The translations under genes were made by a program, and so were the position numbers. The notes beneath the pieces are model-generated. The model saw nothing but the letters and a program-made list of their open reading frames with translations. It made no database searches and was not told the origin of the DNA. A stretch of 64,000 nt of DNA from Marivibrio halodurans (GTDB lineage Bacteria; Pseudomonadota; Alphaproteobacteria; UBA8366; Aestuariispiraceae). The stretch lies in contig NZ_JAGMWN010000003.1 of the NCBI RefSeq assembly GCF_017963645.1, positions 1 through 64,000 of the forward strand. Direction: 5' to 3'. Positions 18,877-28,367 of this stretch are shown piece by piece; position 1 is the stretch's first letter; every line of letters begins with the position of its first letter.

Positions 18877-19719
18877 TCAGTCCGTCGTAACGAAATGCTG
18901 CTGTTCGCCGAGACCGTCGATGCCGCACTCCACCTTATGGCCGGCCCGCAGATATTGCCGCGGGTCCATGCCGTGGCCGACACCCGGCGGCGTGCCGGTC
19001 GCGATTACATCACCGGGGTGAAGCGTGAAGAAATTGGAGAGATAGGCGATCAGGTCGGCCACGCCGAAGACCATCAACTCGGTCGAACCGAACTGCTTGC
19101 GATCCCCGTCGACCTCCAGCCAGATGCCGAGATTCTGCGGGTCCTTCACGGCGCTGGCCGGAACCAGCCAGGGGCCGAGCGGCCCGAAGCTGTCGCAGCT
19201 CTTGCCCTTGGTCCACTGGCCACCGCGCTCATTCTGATAGCTGCGCTCGGAGACGTCGATGGTGACGCAATAGCCCGCGACATGGGAAAGCGCGTCGGCC
19301 TTATCGACATATTTGGCCTTCCGGCCGATGACGACGGCCAGTTCGACCTCCCAATCGGTGGTCTCCGAATCGCGGGGCAGCACGATCTCGTCGCGCGGAC
19401 CGCAGATCGCGCTCGTCGCCTTCAGGAAGACGACGGGTTCCTTCGGCAGTTCCGCACCGACTTCCCGCGCATGATCCTTATAGTTGAGGCCGATGCAGAC
19501 ATATTTGCCGATCGCGCCGACCGGCGGCCCCAGGCGCGGCTTGCCGTCGACCGCCGGAAAGTCTGCCGCCGGGCGGTCCATCAGCGCGGCGAGAGCAGAG
19601 GGGTCGAGCGTCGCGCCCGCCAGATCCGCGATCTCTCCGGAGAGGTCGCGCAGCGTACCGTCCACGTCAATGAAGCCGGGCTTCTCGGCCCCGGCCTGTC
19701 CATAGCGCACGAATTTCAT
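18877..19719 (-). CDS. Fumarylacetoacetate hydrolase family protein
   Basis: This 280-residue cytoplasmic enzyme belongs to the FAH superfamily of metal-dependent hydrolases, isomerases and decarboxylases. The core begins at IGKYVCIGLNYKDHAREVG. The metal ligands Glu124 and Glu126 (DWEVELAVVIG) and Asp155 (TIDVSERS) are present, and the IATGTPPGVGHGM loop fits. It most resembles 2-hydroxyhepta-2,4-diene-1,7-dioate isomerase-like or acylpyruvase members; the substrate cannot be fixed. The frame is open much further upstream across hutC, but MKFVRYG at 19719 is the family-typical start. It is divergent from hutC. Confidence 0.88.
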   Translation of the reverse strand: MKFVRYGQAGAEKPGFIDVDGTLRDLSGEIADLAGATLDPSALAALMDRPAADFPAVDGKPRLGPPVGAIGKYVCIGLNYKDHAREVGAELPKEPVVFLKATSAICGPRDEIVLPRDSETTDWEVELAVVIGRKAKYVDKADALSHVAGYCVTIDVSERSYQNERGGQWTKGKSCDSFGPLGPWLVPASAVKDPQNLGIWLEVDGDRKQFGSTELMVFGVADLIAYLSNFFTLHPGDVIATGTPPGVGHGMDPRQYLRAGHKVECGIDGLGEQQHFVTTD

Positions 19720-19857
19720 CGCCTTCGCGCTCCCGCCTTGACTGTTCCGGATCATGCCCACCCTGCTCGCCGGGCGGGCCGCGTCCCGATTATCTATTCC
19801 CGCACGGATGGTACCTGTCCCAGCCCTGGCTGCAACGCCCTTCATCGGAAAAAGATT

Positions 19858-19885
19858 TTGGCATGAGGTCGAATTTGTATATACA
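19858..19885 (+). promoter_or_regulatory. Probable hutC promoter
   Basis: A -35-like TTGGCA (19858-19863) and a -10-like TATACA (19880-19885) are separated by 16 bases and end 20 bases before the hutC start codon. The -10 box lies inside the HutC-type operator, which fits autoregulation. Confidence 0.5.
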
Positions 19886-19886
19886 A
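19875..19886. promoter_or_regulatory. HutC operator palindrome
   Basis: The perfect 12-base palindrome TTGTATATACAA matches the known HutC recognition core (TGTATATACA) of proteobacterial hut systems. It is 19 bases upstream of the hutC ATG and overlaps the predicted -10 box. HutC bound here would block hutC-hutU-hutH transcription until urocanate releases it. It may also affect the divergent FAH-family gene. Confidence 0.8.
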
Positions 19887-19905
19887 TTTCGATAACAGGA
19901 GAGAC

Positions 19906-20673
19906 ATGCCGATGGATGGCCCGCCCCCCGATCACGTCCCCACCCGGCCGCTCTATGCGCGGGTGAAGCGCACGATCCTCGACCGGATCGAGCGTGGAGA
20001 CCTGAATCCCGGCGATCGCATCCCGACGGAACATGCCCTCGTCGCGGAAACCGGGGCGAGCCGCATGACGGTGAACCGGGCGCTGCGCGAACTCGCGGAC
20101 GAAGGACGCATTCATCGCATCCAGGGGGCCGGCAGCTTCGTCGCGGAGCCCAAGCCGGCGAGCGACCTGATGGAACTGCGCAACATCGCCGATGAGATCG
20201 CCGCGCGCGGCCATCGGCACGATATGCGGCTGCTGACGTTGACGGAGCGTCCGGCCCAGCCGGAGGAAGCCGCGCGGCTCGGCCTGCGGAAAGGCGCCCC
20301 GGTCTTCCATTCCGTCCTGCTGCATCGCGCCGACGCGCGTCCGGTGCAGTTGGAGGACCGGCTGGTCAATCCGCTGGTGGCCCCGGACTATCCGGCCCTC
20401 GACCTCGCGCGGGAGACGCCGAACGCCTACCTCACCCGCATCGCCCCGGCCCGGGCCGTGGAGCATGCGGTGGAGGCGATCGCCTGCCCCGGCACGCTGG
20501 CGGAGGCGTTGGGCCTCGCGCCCGGCGCGCCGTGCCTCGCCGTCGACCGCCGAACCTGGGTCGACGGCACGGAAGGCCCGCGGGTGGCCAGTGTCGCGCG
20601 CCTGATCCACCCCGGCACCCGCTATCGACTGACCGCCGGCCGGCCGCCGACCGACCGCGTATCCCCGCTTTGA
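19906..20673 (+). CDS. hutC: Histidine utilization repressor, GntR/HutC family
   Basis: This 255-residue regulator has an N-terminal GntR winged helix (about 15-82, [20 protein letters not shown] then [19 protein letters not shown]) and a C-terminal UTRA effector domain (about 95-240). HutC repressors bind urocanate there. It sits directly upstream of hutU and hutH with a perfect HutC operator before it, which makes the assignment firm. AGGAGAG precedes the ATG; a second ATG two codons later is possible. Confidence 0.93.
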   Translation: MPMDGPPPDHVPTRPLYARVKRTILDRIERGDLNPGDRIPTEHALVAETGASRMTVNRALRELADEGRIHRIQGAGSFVAEPKPASDLMELRNIADEIAARGHRHDMRLLTLTERPAQPEEAARLGLRKGAPVFHSVLLHRADARPVQLEDRLVNPLVAPDYPALDLARETPNAYLTRIAPARAVEHAVEAIACPGTLAEALGLAPGAPCLAVDRRTWVDGTEGPRVASVARLIHPGTRYRLTAGRPPTDRVSPL

Positions 20674-20692
20674 CCGGAAGGGAGACGATCCG

Positions 20693-22372
20693 ATGACGAC
20701 CCGCCCCACGCGCCGCGACAACAGCCGCACCATCGCCGCCCCGCACGGCACCGCGCTCAGCTGCAAGAGCTGGCTCGCCGAGGCGCCGATGCGCATGTTG
20801 ATGAACAATCTGGACGCCGCCGTGGCGGAACGGCCGGAGGATCTCGTCGTCTATGGCGGAATCGGGCGCGCCGCGCGCAATTGGGAGAGCTACGACCGCA
20901 TCGTCGATTGCCTTCGCCGATTGGAGGACGACCAGACCCTGCTGGTGCAAAGCGGCAAGCCCGTCGGCATCTTCCCCACCCACGCGGACGCGCCGCGCGT
21001 GCTGATCGCCAATTCCAACCTGGTGCCGAAATGGGCGGATTGGGATCATTTCGGCGAACTCGATCGCAAGGGGCTGATGATGTACGGCCAGATGACGGCC
21101 GGAAGCTGGATTTATATCGGCAGCCAAGGGATCGTGCAGGGCACCTACGAGACCTTCGTGGAGGTCGGGCGGCGGCACTATGACGGCGCGCTCAAGGGCA
21201 AGTGGATATTGACCGCGGGCCTTGGCGGCATGGGCGGCGCGCAACCGCTGGCCGGCACCATGGCAGGGGCCTGCGTCCTGGCCGTCGAATGCCAGCCGAG
21301 CCGGATCGAGATGCGCCTCAAGACCCGCTATCTCGACGCCAGGGCGGAGACGCTGGACGAGGCGCTGGCCATGATTGAGGACGCGACGGCGAAGGGCGAG
21401 GCACGCTCGATCGGCCTGCTCGGCAACGCGGCCGAGATCTTCCCCGAACTGGTCCGGCGCGGCGTGCGGCCGGATGTCGTGACCGATCAGACCTCCGCCC
21501 ATGATCCGGCCAACGGCTATCTGCCCGCCGGCTGGACCCTGGCGGAGTGGGAGGCCAAGCGCGAGAGCGACCCCAAGGCCGTGGCCAAGGCCGCCAAGCG
21601 GTCCATGGTCGATCACGTCCGCGCGATGCTCGACTTCCATGCGCAAGGGGTGCCCACGCTCGACTACGGCAACAACATCCGCCAGATGGCCCAGGACGAG
21701 GGGTTGGAGAACGCCTTCGACTTCCCCGGTTTCGTCCCGGCCTATATCCGGCCCCTGTTCTGCCGGGGTATCGGGCCGTTCCGCTGGGCCGCGCTGTCCG
21801 GCGATCCGGAGGATATCCACCGCACCGACGCGAAGGTGAAGGAACTGATCCCGGACGACGCGCACCTCCACAACTGGCTCGACATGGCGCGGGAGCGGAT
21901 CAGCTTCCAGGGCCTGCCGGCGCGCATCTGCTGGGTCGGGCTGGGGCAGCGCCACCGCCTCGGCCTCGCCTTCAACGAGATGGTGCGCCGGGGTGAGTTG
22001 AAAGCCCCGATCGTGATCGGGCGCGATCATCTGGACAGCGGCTCCGTCGCCTCGCCCAACCGGGAGACGGAGGGGATGATCGACGGGTCCGACGCGGTCA
22101 GCGACTGGCCGCTGCTGAACGCGCTGCTGAATACCGCCTCCGGGGCCACCTGGGTTTCCCTGCATCACGGCGGCGGCGTCGGCATGGGCTATTCGCAGCA
22201 CAGCGGCATGGTGATCGTCTGCGACGGCACGGCCGACGCGGACCGGCGCCTCGCCCGCGTGCTCTGGAACGACCCAGCGACCGGCGTGATGCGCCATGCC
22301 GACGCGGGCTACGAGGACGCCATCGCCTGCGCGCGCGAGCAGGGGCTGGACCTGCCGATGCTGGGCGAGTGA
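20693..22372 (+). CDS. hutU: Urocanate hydratase
   Basis: This 559-residue urocanase converts urocanate to imidazolonepropionate, step two of histidine degradation. The sequence is full length and highly conserved throughout. It has [15 protein letters not shown], the Rossmann segment [18 protein letters not shown], and [20 protein letters not shown], whose Cys binds the NAD+ adduct in this family. The gene lies 19 bases after hutC and 39 bases before hutH, so the three form one operon. GGGAG precedes the ATG. Confidence 0.97.
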   Translation: MTTRPTRRDNSRTIAAPHGTALSCKSWLAEAPMRMLMNNLDAAVAERPEDLVVYGGIGRAARNWESYDRIVDCLRRLEDDQTLLVQSGKPVGIFPTHADAPRVLIANSNLVPKWADWDHFGELDRKGLMMYGQMTAGSWIYIGSQGIVQGTYETFVEVGRRHYDGALKGKWILTAGLGGMGGAQPLAGTMAGACVLAVECQPSRIEMRLKTRYLDARAETLDEALAMIEDATAKGEARSIGLLGNAAEIFPELVRRGVRPDVVTDQTSAHDPANGYLPAGWTLAEWEAKRESDPKAVAKAAKRSMVDHVRAMLDFHAQGVPTLDYGNNIRQMAQDEGLENAFDFPGFVPAYIRPLFCRGIGPFRWAALSGDPEDIHRTDAKVKELIPDDAHLHNWLDMARERISFQGLPARICWVGLGQRHRLGLAFNEMVRRGELKAPIVIGRDHLDSGSVASPNRETEGMIDGSDAVSDWPLLNALLNTASGATWVSLHHGGGVGMGYSQHSGMVIVCDGTADADRRLARVLWNDPATGVMRHADAGYEDAIACAREQGLDLPMLGE

Positions 22373-22411
22373 GGCCCCTTACCCTTTTCACGGACTGGTG
22401 GGACGAAGATC

Positions 22412-23959
22412 ATGACCGATAAGCCGATCCTTCTGACGCCGCATCTGACGCTCGCCCATTGGCGCGCGATCCGGGCCGGCGCGTCCGTCGCCCTCGACAC
22501 CGCCCAACGACCGGCGGTGGAGGCGGCGCAAGCGACCGTCGCCCGGATCATCGCGGACGGACGCACCGTCTATGGCATCAATACCGGTTTCGGGCGACTG
22601 GCCAGGACGACGATCCCCGGCGATAAGCTGCTGGACCTCCAGAATAACCTGGTGATGAGCCATGCCACGGGCACGGGCGCGCCGCTGCCCGACGAAACGG
22701 TGCGGCTGATCCTGGCGCTCAAGGCGACATCGCTGGCGCGCGGACACTCCGGCACCGCCTGGGCGACGATCGAGGCGCTGGTCCGCCTGATCGAGACGGA
22801 AACCTATCCGGTGATCCCCGCCAAGGGCTCGGTCGGCGCCTCGGGCGATCTGGCCCCGCTCGCGCATATGGCCTGCGCCCTGATCGGGGTCGGCACGGTC
22901 CGGCGCGGCGGGGTGGAGATGCCGGCGGCGGACGGGTTGGCGGCGGCGGGGATGGCGCCGCTCTCCCTCGGTCCGAAGGAGGGGCTGGCGCTTCTCAACG
23001 GCACCCAGGTCTCGACCGCGCTCGCGCTGGCCGGGCTGTTCCAGGCGGAGGACGCCTTCGCCGCCTCGGCCGTCGCGGGGGCCTTGTCCGTCGATGCGGC
23101 CAAGGGCTCCGACGCGCCCTTCGATCCGCGCATTCACGCCATCCGAGGCCATGCGGGCCAGCGGGAAATGGCGGCCCTCTATAAGGACCTGATGGCCGGC
23201 AGCCGCATCCGGGAAAGCCATCTGGACTGCGACCGGGTGCAGGACCCTTATTCGCTGCGCTGTCAGCCGCAGGTGATGGGCGCCTGTCTCGACCATCTGC
23301 GCATGGCGGCCGGCACCTTCGCGACGGAGGCGGTCGCCGTCTCCGACAATCCGCTGGTCTTCCCGGAGACGGGCGAGGTGCTGTCCGGCGGGAACTTCCA
23401 TGCCGAGCCGGTGGCGCAGTCGGCGGACCTGCTGGCGATCGCGCTCAGCGAGGTCGGCGCCATCGCGGAACGGCGGGTCGCGCTGCTGATGGACCCGGCC
23501 TTGAGCGGCCTGCCCGCCTTCCTGGTGGCCGATGGCGGCGTCAATTCGGGCTTCATGATCGCGCAGGTGACGGCCGCCGCGCTCGCCTCCGAGAACAAGA
23601 CGCTGGCCCATCCGGCGAGCATCGACAGCCTACCCACCTCCGCCAATCAGGAGGATCACGTCTCCATGGCGACCTTCGCCGCGCGGCGCCTCGGCGACAT
23701 CGCGGAGAACGTGGCGGGAATCGCGGCGGTGGAACTGCTGGCGGCGGCGCAGGCGATCGGCTTCCATGCGCCGCTGGAAAGCTCGCCGGCGCTCGCCCGC
23801 GCCCTGTCGCTGATCCGGGAGCGCGTGCCGCCCTATGACCGCGACCGCTATTGGGCGCCCGACCTGGCCGCGATCACGGAACTGGTGCGGACCGGCGCCT
23901 TCCGGGATTTCCTGCCGGAAAGCCTGTTGCCGAGCGGACCCCTCAATCCGGCAGGATGA
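22412..23959 (+). CDS. hutH: Histidine ammonia-lyase
   Basis: This 515-residue enzyme deaminates histidine to urocanate. The Ala143-Ser144-Gly145 triad in [16 protein letters not shown] forms the MIO cofactor. The substrate-binding YGINTGFG, the GTQ loop ([11 protein letters not shown]) and QEDHVSM are all present, so it should be active. It is the last gene of hutC-hutU-hutH. The later-step genes (hutI and hutF or hutG) do not follow here. Its 3' end overlaps the convergent gene at 23943 by 17 bases. Confidence 0.97.
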   Translation: MTDKPILLTPHLTLAHWRAIRAGASVALDTAQRPAVEAAQATVARIIADGRTVYGINTGFGRLARTTIPGDKLLDLQNNLVMSHATGTGAPLPDETVRLILALKATSLARGHSGTAWATIEALVRLIETETYPVIPAKGSVGASGDLAPLAHMACALIGVGTVRRGGVEMPAADGLAAAGMAPLSLGPKEGLALLNGTQVSTALALAGLFQAEDAFAASAVAGALSVDAAKGSDAPFDPRIHAIRGHAGQREMAALYKDLMAGSRIRESHLDCDRVQDPYSLRCQPQVMGACLDHLRMAAGTFATEAVAVSDNPLVFPETGEVLSGGNFHAEPVAQSADLLAIALSEVGAIAERRVALLMDPALSGLPAFLVADGGVNSGFMIAQVTAAALASENKTLAHPASIDSLPTSANQEDHVSMATFAARRLGDIAENVAGIAAVELLAAAQAIGFHAPLESSPALARALSLIRERVPPYDRDRYWAPDLAAITELVRTGAFRDFLPESLLPSGPLNPAG

Positions 23960-24314
23960 CCGTCGAACCCCGGCCGGTGAAACCATGGACGCTGTCATGG
24001 GCGCGCACGGTGACGGTATTGTGATCCGCCGGGATGGTGACGCCGGAGAGCGAGCGGGTGAAGGGCAGTTCATCCACATGCGGGTGATGCAGCGTGCGCC
24101 GGCCGAGTTCCTCGCCGTCCATGCTCTCGATCACGAAGGCGTCGGCATAGTGGTCCCAGCCCTCGTCGTCGTGGCGCACGGTGACGGTGAAGCGGTAGGT
24201 GTTGTCGCCCGTCCTTAATATCTCCACCCCACTGACATCGGCGCCGCCGGCCAACACCGGCGCGGCGGCGAGCGCCAGGATGGCGGCGGCGATCGGTAGC
24301 GCTATACGGCGCAT
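23943..24314 (-). CDS. Small periplasmic protein of unknown function
   Basis: This 123-residue exported protein has a signal peptide ([19 protein letters not shown], cleavage near VLAGG, about 22). The mature part of about 100 residues is beta-rich, with an alternating [20 protein letters not shown] pattern and a His-rich turn ([12 protein letters not shown]), which could bind metal. I cannot name the family. AAGGAAGGA lies about 7 bases before the ATG at 24314, which selects this start over the longer open frame. It converges on and slightly overlaps hutH. Confidence 0.78.
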   Translation of the reverse strand: MRRIALPIAAAILALAAAPVLAGGADVSGVEILRTGDNTYRFTVTVRHDDEGWDHYADAFVIESMDGEELGRRTLHHPHVDELPFTRSLSGVTIPADHNTVTVRAHDSVHGFTGRGSTVILPD

Positions 24315-24410
24315 GGCACGTCCTTCCTTACGGTCCCAAGCCTGTTCCTTGGATGTAACGCGAAGGCGGCGCGGGTCGATAGGCCCGGCGAAATCCGCGC
24401 GCGATGCCAT

Positions 24411-24450
24411 TGGCCGGTCGCGTACCGCTATGTGGCCGGTCGCGTACCGC
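24411..24450. repeat. Two-copy 18-base direct repeat in divergent promoter region
   Basis: TGGCCGGTCGCGTACCGC occurs at 24411-24428 and again at 24433-24450, separated by TATG, a period of 22 bases (about two helical turns). It lies between two divergent genes for exported proteins (starts at 24314 and 24569). A pair of operator half-sites on one DNA face is plausible. Confidence 0.6.
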
Positions 24451-24568
24451 CATGGTCTTCCACGACAATTCGCGAAAGAAATCAATGGAACCCGGGTTCA
24501 TGCCGGTCTAGCCTGCGGACGAATTGGTCAGCCGGATTGGTTCGAGCCAGGGATATGGAGGAGAAGGG

Positions 24569-25531
24569 ATGATCGCCGAAGTGGGGAAGGGCGTCGCGAC
24601 GATCGCATTGGTCCTGATGGGCTTCGGGCCGCATGCCTGGGCTCAATCGACATCGGACAGCAACGCGGCCGCCGTCAACGACGCGCTGAGCATTCTGGAA
24701 GAACATGATGCCAAGCGGGAAGCTTCCCCCGAATACCAGCGTCGACGCGCATTCCTTCATCCCACCCCGCGCGAGACGCTGGGCAAGGCGGACTACCAAC
24801 GATTCCTTCGCTCCGGTGGTGGCGGCGGCCTGAACGGAATCGACGTTCGCAAGGCGTTGACCCTCCCGCCGGACCGCCTGCCCTATTTCGAGGGCAGCCA
24901 CGAAATCATCTATCACCCCTTCGTCGATCGCCAGGTGGTCGCCTTCGACGAAGGCGTCTACGCGATTCCGGGCGAGGCCGCCTATATCGGCAACTTCACC
25001 TATTTTCCCCAGCGCGACATCGGCTCCGGCGAACTCGTCCGTTCGGTCAGCATCAGGGGCAGCTATGTCATCGTCGGCAAGAAACTGAATTGGGACGGCC
25101 AGTTGGAGAACGGCATCTTCATCGCCGAGAACGTCATATCCGGCTGGAATCTCGATCCGCTCAAGGCGACGCCCGCCTTCCTGGAGGGATTCGAGCAACG
25201 GCACGCCCAGGCGGTCGCGCGTCAGAAGCGCCGGCTGGCCGAGGCCAACTCCGGCGGCGGGTCCGGATTCGGGGCCATGTTGAGTCTCGGTTTGGGCGCC
25301 GCGCTGATCGGCGGCTCCAATCTCTCGCACCTCGACAAGATGGATCTGGCGGAAACCTTCCTGACCGACATCACCAGTGGCGGTAACGGGATGGCCGTTT
25401 TCGACGATGCCATGTCCCGGATGGGGGTGAGCGCGGGCGGAACAGGCGTCTTTTCCGGCAATCAGGTCTTCGAGACCCCGGGCCTGAATCAGGCGATGGA
25501 CGGCATGCTGAACGCCATCACGCAACAATAG
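24569..25531 (+). CDS. Exported protein of unknown function
   Basis: I do not recognise this 320-residue protein. A signal peptide is clear (hydrophobic 8-20, cleavage after HAWA at about 25). The mature part starts with a charged helix (NAAAVNDALSILEEHDAKRE), then a beta-rich core of about 110 residues around 95-200 with repeated YIGNF- and YVIVGK-type strands. A Gly-rich hydrophobic segment (SGFGAMLSLGLGAALIGG) follows around 232-252, resembling a membrane-interacting hairpin. GGAGGAGAAGGG directly precedes the ATG at 24569. Two related-looking lipoprotein genes follow in the same direction. Confidence 0.78.
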   Translation: MIAEVGKGVATIALVLMGFGPHAWAQSTSDSNAAAVNDALSILEEHDAKREASPEYQRRRAFLHPTPRETLGKADYQRFLRSGGGGGLNGIDVRKALTLPPDRLPYFEGSHEIIYHPFVDRQVVAFDEGVYAIPGEAAYIGNFTYFPQRDIGSGELVRSVSIRGSYVIVGKKLNWDGQLENGIFIAENVISGWNLDPLKATPAFLEGFEQRHAQAVARQKRRLAEANSGGGSGFGAMLSLGLGAALIGGSNLSHLDKMDLAETFLTDITSGGNGMAVFDDAMSRMGVSAGGTGVFSGNQVFETPGLNQAMDGMLNAITQQ

Positions 25532-25632
25532 GCTTCACCCGACCCGAAACGGGGGAAGCGGCGTGCGGGTCACGCGCGCCCTTCCCACGCGGCCGGCGGA
25601 AACGAATGTCATGATGAGATGAAAGGAATTTG

Positions 25633-26640
25633 ATGATGATGATGCGTTGGACCGAGGGATCCGCTCGGCGAACGACCACCACGCGGGCGCTTCTTCTGCT
25701 TGCCCCCCTGCTGGCCATCGGCGCGTGCAACGGGGCGACCACGCAATGGGCCCAGAGTCAGGTTGAAAGCACCCACGAACAGACCCAACAGCAGCTCGCC
25801 GCGCAGGGCAATCCGCGGTTCGACGATCCGGCCAAGGCCGCGATCGTCCAGCGGTTCGAAAGCGATTACCAGCGCTTCGGCCGAACCGCCGACCGGGTCG
25901 CCGCCGGCGCCGGCGCCGAGGTCTGCCCGATCGCGGACCGGACACGCGCCTTCCGTTGGATCACCGGGAAGAGCCTCGCGCGGACCGTGAAGGAAATGGA
26001 GGGCGCCGACATAACCTACGTGGCCGATTTGGACTCGATTCGCATCCGGATGGTCTCCGGCACCTGCGACATGCTGCGCGCGGGCGGCGATGTAAGCTTC
26101 GTCGCCGACATGCGCGCGGTCTGGCGCATCGGGGACGCCGAGGGTCGGCATACCGCCGTGCAACTCCGCGATTCCGTCTACCGGGTCACCGGCACGATGC
26201 GAAATGGGGGGCGTGCCGGCCCCTTTCGAACGATCGAAAGCGTCGTCTCCACCAGCATGACCCGCGATGAATCCGGCCAGTTCGAAGTGTTGGAGAGCGA
26301 CTGGGAGCATCTGAACCGCATGATGCAATCGCCGATGGGCATCTACACTTATGTGGACGACGGCGCGGCGCCCGACAGCGCGCTGAAGATGAGTTTCAGA
26401 CGGCAACCGGAGACCAACCAGTTCGCGACCGTCGTCGAGGAACCGCGCGGCGACGGCAGCATCGTCGGGTCAACCTACAACGGCAACGAACCGCGCACGC
26501 AGTACGGCATCAAGGATGGCCTCCTGCATGGTTGGCACAAGCTCCACAGCTATACCGAGAACGGCTACACGGTGCCCGCCTCGACGACCTGTTATCAGCA
26601 CGGCGAGGAGGTCAAGACGACCACCTGTCCGACCGGTTGA
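25633..26640 (+). CDS. Lipoprotein of unknown function, tandem copy 1
   Basis: This 335-residue lipoprotein has a lipobox LAIGAC with Cys at about 32. The mature region begins with a charged helical part (GNPRFDDPAKAAIVQRFESDYQRFG), then a beta-rich middle with conserved Cys (AEVCPIADRTRAFRW, MVSGTCDML). The C-terminus has a MORN/YwqK-like turn: YGIKDGLLHGWHKLHSYTENG. It is closely similar to the next gene at protein and DNA level, pointing to tandem duplication. Four ATG codons in a row (25633-25644) make the start ambiguous. The function is unknown. Confidence 0.8.
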   Translation: MMMMRWTEGSARRTTTTRALLLLAPLLAIGACNGATTQWAQSQVESTHEQTQQQLAAQGNPRFDDPAKAAIVQRFESDYQRFGRTADRVAAGAGAEVCPIADRTRAFRWITGKSLARTVKEMEGADITYVADLDSIRIRMVSGTCDMLRAGGDVSFVADMRAVWRIGDAEGRHTAVQLRDSVYRVTGTMRNGGRAGPFRTIESVVSTSMTRDESGQFEVLESDWEHLNRMMQSPMGIYTYVDDGAAPDSALKMSFRRQPETNQFATVVEEPRGDGSIVGSTYNGNEPRTQYGIKDGLLHGWHKLHSYTENGYTVPASTTCYQHGEEVKTTTCPTG

Positions 26641-27746
26641 TCGAGAAACGGGCGGCGGCCCATTACACCGCCCGCGGCCCCGGCCGGGACCAGCCGACAT
26701 GATGACGGCGACGACAAACATGAATAAGGAAGTAGATGCCGATGCATTATAGAGACAGGATCGCACGGCGAACGACCACCGCGCGGGCGCTTCTTCTGCT
26801 CGCCCCCCTGCTGGCCATCGGCGCGTGCAACGGCGCTACCACGCAATGGGCCCAGAGCCAGGGTGGAAGCGCCCACGAACAGACCGGCCAGCGGCTCGCC
26901 GCGCAGGGCAATCCACGGTTCGACGATCCGGCCAAGGCCGCGATCGTCCAGCGGTTCGAAAGCGACTATCAGCGCTTCGGCCGAACGCCCGATCGGATCG
27001 CCGTCGGCGCCGGCGCCGAGGTCTGCCCGATCGAGGATCGGCAACGCGCCTATCGTTGGATCACCGGCGAAAGCCTCGCGCGGATCAAGAAGCGCATGGA
27101 GAGCGTCAACAACGTGACCTATGTGGCGGACTTGGACTCGATCCGCATCCGAATGGTCTCGGGCACCTGCGAGATGCTGCGCACGGGCGGGGAGGTCACC
27201 TTCGTCGCCGACATGAGCGCGGTTCGACGCCACGGCGATGCGGGCGGCCAACGTACAGCTCTGCGTCTTCGCGAGTCCGTCTTTCGGGTCACGGGAACCA
27301 TGCGGGACGGGGAGCGTGCCGCCGTCCCCTTCCGGACGATCGAAAGTCTTGTCACCACCTTGATGCAACGCGGCGAGTCCGGAGAATTCGAAGTGTACGA
27401 CGGTGGAGAGGGGAAGCCGGACCCCATGTTGGTGTCGCCGACGGGCATCTACACCTATGTCAATGACGGCGCGGCGCCCGACAGCGCGCTGAAGATCACC
27501 TTCCGCCGGCAACCGGAGACCAATGACTTCGCGACATATGTCGAGGAACCACGGGGGGACGGCAGCGTTAGCGGGACCAATTTCAACGGCGCCGAATTGC
27601 GCTACACCTACGGCCTGAAGGATGGCCGCCTGCACGGTTGGTACAAGATACACAGCTATACCGAGAACGGCTACACGGTGCCCGCCTCGACGATCTGTTA
27701 TCAGCACGGCGAGAAGGTCAAGACGACCACCTGCCCGACGACCTGA
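25666..27746 (+). repeat. Tandem duplication with about 1.1 kb period
   Basis: Two lipoprotein genes lie head to tail. Matching positions are offset by 1100 bases at the 5' end (for example the AACGACCACC block at 25671 and 26771). Long stretches of the first 300 bases are identical or nearly so, while the middle and the 3' third have diverged. Confidence 0.8.
26736..27746 (+). CDS. Lipoprotein of unknown function, tandem copy 2
   Basis: This 336-residue paralogue of the gene at 25633 shares the lipobox LAIGAC (Cys at about 31), the GNPRFDDPAKAAIVQRFESDYQRFG helix, the two Cys segments (AEVCPIEDRQRAYRW, MVSGTCEML) and the C-terminal YGLKDGRLHGWYKIHSYTENG turn. The two copies differ most around 120-175 and 205-240, where this copy has GGEGKPDPMLVSPTGIYTY. 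AAGGAAG precedes the ATG at 26736. A GC-rich 7-bp stem at 26649-26674 lies between the two copies. Confidence 0.8.
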   Translation: MPMHYRDRIARRTTTARALLLLAPLLAIGACNGATTQWAQSQGGSAHEQTGQRLAAQGNPRFDDPAKAAIVQRFESDYQRFGRTPDRIAVGAGAEVCPIEDRQRAYRWITGESLARIKKRMESVNNVTYVADLDSIRIRMVSGTCEMLRTGGEVTFVADMSAVRRHGDAGGQRTALRLRESVFRVTGTMRDGERAAVPFRTIESLVTTLMQRGESGEFEVYDGGEGKPDPMLVSPTGIYTYVNDGAAPDSALKITFRRQPETNDFATYVEEPRGDGSVSGTNFNGAELRYTYGLKDGRLHGWYKIHSYTENGYTVPASTICYQHGEKVKTTTCPTT

Positions 27747-27752
27747 CGGAGC

Positions 27753-27794
27753 GGCCCCGGGAGAACGGCCCTGGGAGAATGGCCCTGGGGGAGC
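27753..27794. repeat. Three-copy 14-base tandem repeat
   Basis: Three units of 14 bases (GGCCCCGGGAGAAC, GGCCCTGGGAGAAT, GGCCCTGGGGGAGC) fill most of the gap between two convergent genes. Each unit contains a CC(C/T)GGG near-palindrome, so the array might also act as a transcription barrier. Confidence 0.6.
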
Positions 27795-27805
27795 GGGCGG
27801 TCGGA

Positions 27806-28240
27806 TCAGCCGCGCCCGATCTCCCGGGGCCGGCGGTCTTCGCCGATGGCGACGTAGGTGAAGAGGCCCTCGGTCACCAGCACGCGCTCCCCTTCCCCGT
27901 CGCGCAGCGCCCATGTCTCCACATGAATGCAGACGGAGGTGCGGCCCACGCGCTTCATGCTGGCATGGCAACAGACGATATCCCCGACGAAGACCGGCAG
28001 ATGGAAGGTCATCGCATCGACCGCGACGGTCGCGACGCGCCCCCTGGCGACGCGGCGCGCCTCCATCCCGCCGGCGACATCCATCTGCGACAGGACCCAG
28101 CCGCCGAAGATATCGCCCGCCGGATTGGTGTCCGCCGGCATGGCGATCGTGCGGATCGCCAACTCGCCCCTGGGCGCGCGCCGGGTCTCCCCCTCGTCGG
28201 TTCCGTTCGGGCCGGTCGCGCGGCTTGCCTCGTCGCTCAT
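27806..28240 (-). CDS. YciA-like acyl-CoA thioesterase
   Basis: This 144-residue hotdog-fold enzyme should hydrolyse acyl-CoA to the free acid and CoA. The signature PADTNPAGDIFGGWVLSQMD (about 44-63) is typical of YciA-type thioesterases and includes the catalytic Asp. The VGDIVCCHASMKRVGRTS strand fits the fold. The start at 28240 (MSDEAS) is preferred. The frame is open further upstream, but that part overlaps the parE promoter and start. Confidence 0.88.
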   Translation of the reverse strand: MSDEASRATGPNGTDEGETRRAPRGELAIRTIAMPADTNPAGDIFGGWVLSQMDVAGGMEARRVARGRVATVAVDAMTFHLPVFVGDIVCCHASMKRVGRTSVCIHVETWALRDGEGERVLVTEGLFTYVAIGEDRRPREIGRG

Positions 28241-28367
28241 GGTCGCTACTCTCGATCTGGTCGGTGAGCGCGAACGAACACTCAACATCTTGTGTGCGCC
28301 CCCGCGATCCCCTACTCTATCCGCCTTATTCCGGGCCATCCAGATCGAAGTGAGCGATTCCAGGACG

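Noticed and set aside
19720-20808. N-terminal extension of the FAH-family frame through hutC
   Set aside because: The 280-residue form starting at 19719 already contains the full family. The extension is antisense to hutC and has no homology that I recognise.
26720-26755. Small frame ATGAATAAGGAAGTAGATGCC before lipoprotein copy 2
   Set aside because: Its first codons contain the Shine-Dalgarno of the real gene, and it stops after about 11 codons.
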